Made by a program: the position numbers and the translations under genes
Assembly: GCA_009731375.1 (NCBI GenBank)
Contig: BJOX01000350.1
Coordinates: forward strand, 1-64,000
DNA length: 64,000 nt
Direction of reading: 5' to 3'
From: Paulinella micropora
Taxonomy: Eukaryota > Cercozoa > Imbricatea > Euglyphida
Notes under the pieces: model-generated
The model's database searches: none
What the model was told of the DNA's origin: nothing
Seen by the model: only the letters and a program-made list of their open reading frames with translations
In this document: piece after piece, positions 59,908 through 64,000 of the stretch
How positions within the stretch are numbered: the first letter of the stretch is position 1
Layout of the letters: the number at the start of each line of letters is the position of its first letter

Positions 59908-59941
59908 TATTATATATCATTCATTTTTTTTTTTTTTTTTT

Positions 59942-60279
59942 TTACTTTTTGGATGAAGAAGGCGAAGGAAGCAAGATGCCAATCAATAGTGTTAAAATAC
60001 CGATAAGTGTGGGCAACCTCACAAAGGTAAGTTTTTTTCAGACAGCCTTACCATACAAAGGGTTATAATGGCGATAATGATACCCATTTGAAATAAGTAT
60101 TTAATAAGTCGGCTGTCGGTTTTTCGCTTTGTCAAACAGCAATCCCAGCTGTCCTCGTATTCGTGGTCTAATTTTTTTTCTTCCTGCTTAATTTGGACAT
60201 CTAAGACCCTATTTTTCAACTCTGGTGTCAGGTCTTCCGTCTCTATGATTGGTGGTGGTGGGTGTAATCTAGGTGGCAT
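59942..60279 (-). pseudogene. two-helix small membrane protein, frameshifted
   Basis: Starts MPPRLHPPPP. An acidic/charged helix precedes the first transmembrane segment (QMGIIIAIITLCMVRLS). The frame then stops, but a shifted frame from about 60030 carries FVRLPTLIGILTLLIGILLP and ends PSSSKK at 59942. Two transmembrane helices with a Pro-Ser-Pro finish are typical of a small membrane protein found beside capsid genes in Polinton-like viruses. Disabled by the shift. Confidence 0.55.
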
Positions 60280-60327
60280 TGTAAGTGCTTTGAAAGATTA
60301 AAAAAATCTTTCAGCAAAAGGTTTTGT

Positions 60328-60347
60328 GAAACTTTTACAAAAGTTTC
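60328..60347. terminator. A/T-rich hairpin (gaaacttttacaaaagtttc)
   Basis: Inverted repeat nearly identical to the one at 46196-46215, between two same-strand genes. Probably a transcript-end signal of this element. Confidence 0.5.
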
Positions 60348-60406
60348 AAACCACTTACGATCTCAAAAACTATTGCGAAGCTACGCTTGCAAAGCTTATA
60401 TTGGGT

Positions 60407-61600
60407 TTACGGAGGGAAAACGACTCCTCGGATTTCTGCTAATTGGTTTGCTTGGTCTTGTAATATATTCATAAGATTTTTATTTTCTTTTTCTAAATTA
60501 TCTACCTTTTCCGCCAAATGTTGAAAAGCACTGACCAATATTGGGATAAAATTTGTATATGTTATACTTTCAATGTTTTCGTTATCACCTATTTTCATAT
60601 CTGTTGTTTCCACAAACTCTGGAAATATTTTTTTCACTTCATCCGCTATAAAACCACAATTCTTTTTTTCTTTCTTTTCGTCTGATTTCCAATAATACGA
60701 ACAGCAGTTTATTTTCATTAGTTTCTCGCAACAATCGCCACATTCTAATGTCTTAATATCTGCTTTCAATCTCCTGTCTGATGAACTTGACCAAGTATTG
60801 CCACCCAAAGCAACAGCAACATATCCAGAATGAGGGTCGTTAGCATTTGTAGAACTCCAAGCATATAAACTTGAACCGCTATAACCGATATGACCATAAT
60901 TTGAACTTCCATCACCTTTCATAAGTATTTGTGTTTCGGTAGGATAAGAAGGTCTTGGTCTAATAAGTACATGTCCATTTGTGCTGATTGTTCTGTAAAT
61001 ATCTTTACTTGCTGTTATAGTCCCCGCATTGCTTATGTTCATCGCCTCGCTAAATGCTATGGCTCCTCCAAGTGATACTCCTGATTTGTAGTTAAAGCGA
61101 ATTTATCACTCATTTTGTATATTTGAAAGTTTGAGCCCGGGTCGCTTGATTTCCAGCCATCTCCCTCCCAATAACTATCAAAACTCAAAGCAATATTGTC
61201 CTTACTATAATTCAATAATTGGAATGTGGGATAAACTGATGTATGAACGAATGCTTGAATATGTGGGCCATTCGCATTGCCTTCTGTTCCATATAATTCT
61301 AAGCCACCAGTTGCTCCTGTTCCATTTGTATTCCTACCTACTATACACGGGATGCCTAATGAAGTTGCTAATTTTCCGCTAAATTCTTTTGTTCCTGCTA
61401 TTGTTTGGTCACCTGTTAATTTCACATTCTGCCCGTCTAATGTATCTACATAAGTTTTATTCGCCCCGTCTGTTGAAGCCGATGGAGTCGCTAAGTTTGA
61501 CATAATTTGGCTTTTCATATCAACTCCAGCATTAGCCGTTATCAATCCGCTGGCAGTTAATGTAACAAAAATTTCGGCCAAATGTGACGTCAAGTTTTGG
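60407..61600 (-). pseudogene. fibre protein with Peptidase_S74 self-cleaving chaperone end, truncated
   Basis: The left part on the coding strand (from about 61600) contains TASGLITANAGVDMKSQI and NKTYVDTLDGQNVKLTGDQT, typical fibre-shaft sequence. After a shift near 61085 the C-terminal frame has SSSSDRRLKADIKTLE, the Ser-Asp with Lys seen in S74 intramolecular chaperones, then YYWKSDEK, CGFIADEVKKIFPEF and a terminal coiled coil (AEKVDNLEKENKNLM). S74 domains help fibres trimerise and then cut themselves off. No ATG is present at the 5' side, which ends in a stop-rich AT region, so the N-terminus is lost. Confidence 0.8.
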
Positions 61601-61900
61601 GTTGAAATAGATTACTTTACCTACTTTTTTTTCAACTATGACAATATGCATAAAACACATGGAAATCAATGGAAATAATTCAGAAACATCTTCTGAATGA
61701 ATTATCAATTAAAAAATATATTAATTTAATAAATTTCAAGTTGTTACATAGTATTGAACTTGCCTAAGTCATAACTTGCCTAAGTCACATAACTTGCCTA
61801 AGTCATAACTTACCTAAGTCATATTAATAAATATACAATCAGCGTACTTTTGCAGTAATAATTTGCTTTATTTAATATTAATTAAACAAATATTTTATTA
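61601..61900. other. AT-rich spacer with a short tandem repeat; likely element border
   Basis: About 300 bp with no gene. It includes four imperfect copies of (t)cataacttgcctaagt at 61762-61823. The viral fibre is truncated on its left and an unrelated gene starts on its right, so a boundary of the viral element may lie here. No terminal inverted repeat found. Confidence 0.5.
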
Positions 61901-62733
61901 TTAATCAGAATTGTCATCACTGATTTCTACTTCTTCTTCTAATAGTGCAACTGCAGCCTCCGCTGCACCAATGTCGTCGTTGTCGCTGGCTTGCGAGTCA
62001 TCTGATGATTCTAAATCCTCAATAGCAGCAAGCCTGAGCTGGAGATGATGATCCCAGACTCTTTCTATCAAAATGGGTCTGTTTCCCTTCAAAGACAACT
62101 TGAAATGTTTGAGGTAAGACTTCAAACGAGGAACTGTCACGCCTGCCTGCTTTTTCAAATCATCAAAAGTTGCAGACTCATCTAATACGGATCGCATGAA
62201 ATCGAGAGGAGCAAGATCAGCTTGTCCTGACCATTCCCTTTTCTCTTCAGCTGTCATTAATCGCGCACCTGGAAAAGTCTTTGGGTGAGCAGGTGTTTTC
62301 TTCTGCGAATAAATGCGGACTATGGCCATGTCACGTTCCTCCTCTGGAGTCAAGTAGAGAACCCGCTCAATATCCATGCTGCGAGTGGGCGGCAAAGCCC
62401 ACAAATCATCGGAAGCGGGCCCAGAACTCGAAAATCTGCTCTCCAGACATGGCCTTTCTTATCTGTACATTGGAAATATGCAGGTCTTCCTGGTAGGCCA
62501 CCCTCTCCTTCCGCTCCTGTATAATGCAGCCTAGTCCACATCTTAGAGAGCATGATTTCTTCCAACCATTCCCGTTCCTCCTGAGAACAATAGTCCTTGC
62601 TCAATATGAAATCAATGTCTTCCTTATGTCTCTCACTCACCCACTCAACTGGTGGTAAGAGGGCAGGCTTACCTTCCGGACTTCGGAGGAAAAGGTTGAG
62701 AGGTTGAGCTTCCGGATCACCTCCTTCTCCAAG
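61901..62733 (-). pseudogene. SAP-domain protein, frameshifted and cut by a gap
   Basis: Enters from the gap with an acidic/Pro region (AQPLNLFLRSPEGKPALLP). Then comes a folded segment ending HVWRADFRVLGP and a shift near 62395. The rest (SMDIERVLYLTPEEERDM onward) has a SAP-like motif, FDDLKKQAGVTVPRLKSYL followed by LSLKGNRPILIERV, and an acidic tail. SAP domains bind DNA. Codon and protein style differ from the viral genes. It resembles cellular or transposon-borne proteins, which I cannot identify further. Confidence 0.5.
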
Positions 62734-62743
62734 NNNNNNNNNN
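62734..62743. other. assembly gap N10
   Basis: Joins the SAP-domain gene to a second copy of 58508-59764. A frame that reads across it fuses two unrelated proteins. Confidence 0.9.
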
Positions 62744-64000
62744 TTGCTCGGTCTCTGGGGCTTCTCTTCTCCCTCATTTTTCTTTTCATCCTCTTTACCA
62801 AAATAAAGAAACTTCGGCTTCGGTTCTTCTTTACCATCCTGAACAATTTCGCCTTCTTCTTGCTCCTCGTCTGGCTTGTTGAGCTTGTCTAACTCGTAAT
62901 CAATCACACTGTATCCGTCCGTTTTCAAATATGTGTATATAGCCATCGGGTTTCCCTTCTTCTTGAAGTGCTTCACCATGTCTTTGTGTATCGTGCTGGC
63001 AATAATAACAATACGGGTCTTTTTGTCAGTCGTTCGTTTCAGGATTTCGAACTGTCGTCTTGCCAATCTTCTTGCGAGCGAGAAGAAATATATTGGCATA
63101 CGGTTCATGAAATAACTTATATCCTTTTGCCAACTTGTCTCCATCTCCGTTTTGCTCGACTGGTTTCACCTTTACATTATTGATTTTCTCCATGTAAGAG
63201 CTTTTTTTTCAAAAAACCTCCTACAACCTCAAAAACCTATATATAGAAAAATATATTTTTTGTTTTAATCACTTACCACAGCGGAGGGGGTGCGAGGGCT
63301 TGCCCCTGCTAAGCCAAAAATTCTAAACAAATAACAATTCTTCCAGCTAGTTGGTCAGTCTCAATACTGCCATTGTCTGTTTTAAGCACTTTAAAAGTGT
63401 ATTGTCCATCGGTCCAATTAATAATACCTAAGTTGTAGCTAAGATTGGAAATGTTTGCGGTGTTGCTGTCGGCGAATGTGCCAATAATTCCAATGCGGTC
63501 CATCTAAATTATTCATATAGTGGATAAACTTAACATTCATTCTAGTCGGTGTAAAGTTCAATTTAATGGTTTTGTCAAACGACTTACTACCATTAACCCC
63601 GCCTGGAAAATCATTACTCAGAAAAATAATCTTCTGGTATTTATAGTCCGCCATCGTGATGCCCTCTATATTTACATTTATAAACTTTTTATTAATTAAT
63701 ATTTCTGCTCGGACCGCTTGTGATTTCTATTCACGGGTCAGTCAGAAAAAAAATGAGAGTTGTATTTATTGTATTCAAAAAGGAATAGAAACCAAATTTA
63801 AATGTGTGTATAAGCCTATGAGCGATTGGTGTGTGGGATGGGATGAAGCCTTACCGTTAATCTGTGCTGATGGTGGTTCATTTTGGTACAAGAGCCATAT
63901 TTATGAATGTAACGATATTTAATCCAACCACTCTGCCCACGGTTCAGAATGAGTTATTTTTTCTGGTTTATTTTCTGCCGTTATACACAACAAACAATAT
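62744..64000. repeat. copy 2 of the 1,257-bp duplication
   Basis: Same sequence as 58508-59764 and cut by the window edge. It contains the N-terminal part of the ATPase pseudogene (62744-63193), the frameshifted small protein (63309-63654), the Cys-rich plus-strand gene (63659-63922) and the start region's opposite end of the zinc protein (63919-64000). Confidence 0.93.

Noticed and set aside
62350-63144. 264-residue frame joining ATPase sequence to another protein through the gap
   Set aside because: An artefact of reading through N10: two unrelated contigs are fused and the left part belongs to a repeated ATPase pseudogene.
2-64000. Terminal inverted repeats of either viral element
   Set aside because: I compared the probable borders (around 29.7-32.2, 38.8 and 61.6 kb) by eye and found no convincing long inverted pair. 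A dot plot would be needed to exclude short ones.

Overview
The window looks like eukaryotic chromosomal DNA carrying two different integrated DNA-virus-like elements, plus a retroelement nested in one of them. The eukaryotic signs are long tetranucleotide microsatellites, a tRNA-derived SINE family with (AAT)n tails, a LINE fragment and a DIRS/Ngaro-type tyrosine-recombinase retrotransposon. I see no spliced host gene, rRNA or CRISPR, and I cannot name the host. Five runs of exactly ten N (7067-7076, 8213-8222, 27376-27385, 28995-29004, 62734-62743) show this is a scaffold. At least three of the joins are flanked by redundant sequence.

Region 1 (about 1-31.6 kb) is GC-rich, intronless and densely packed on both strands. 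It encodes a double-jelly-roll major capsid protein, a penton-like minor capsid protein, an A32/FtsK-like packaging ATPase, a RuvC/A22-like resolvase, a D5-like SF3 helicase-primase, PCNA, a putative ssDNA-binding protein, both ribonucleotide reductase subunits, VLTF2- and VLTF3-like late transcription factors, an HMG/YABBY-like protein and a large tyrosine recombinase with telomere-resolvase-like features. Host-directed genes include an F-box/zinc protein, a protein with three tandem WH2-like actin-binding motifs and a papain-like peptidase. Many genes are separated only by an A-tract, and several carry a shared upstream box (AATCTTGTA on the coding strand). The set fits a small nucleocytoplasmic or large Polinton-like virus. 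No DNA polymerase of this element lies in the window. Most genes are intact.

Region 2 (about 29.7-38.9 kb) holds tandem repeats, a 31-bp minisatellite, about 2.5 kb of ATGT/ATCT microsatellite, SINE copies and other simple repeats. It has no convincing gene beyond the peptidase at its left edge.

Region 3 (about 38.9-61.6 kb) is AT-rich and is a decayed Polinton-like virus. It has protein-primed DNA polymerase B (several frameshifts), a class-3 lipase, a fibre-like protein homologous to one in region 1, MCP (frameshifted), penton, a coiled-coil/adenain-like protease, a PX-like core protein, an A32-like ATPase (frameshifted), small membrane and zinc proteins, and a fibre with a Peptidase_S74 chaperone end. 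Its own signals are AATATAGG-type boxes next to start codons and intergenic hairpins. A 5.5-kb Ngaro-like element (52257-57746) with the diagnostic A1-ORFs-B1-A2-B2 repeats sits between the protease and core-protein genes.

Region 4 (61.6-64 kb) has a broken SAP-domain gene, a gap, and then 1,257 bp repeating 58508-59764 with no difference seen. That is most simply an assembly redundancy. Region 1 therefore looks like a recent or still functional virus, and region 3 like a fossil sharing a structural protein family with it.
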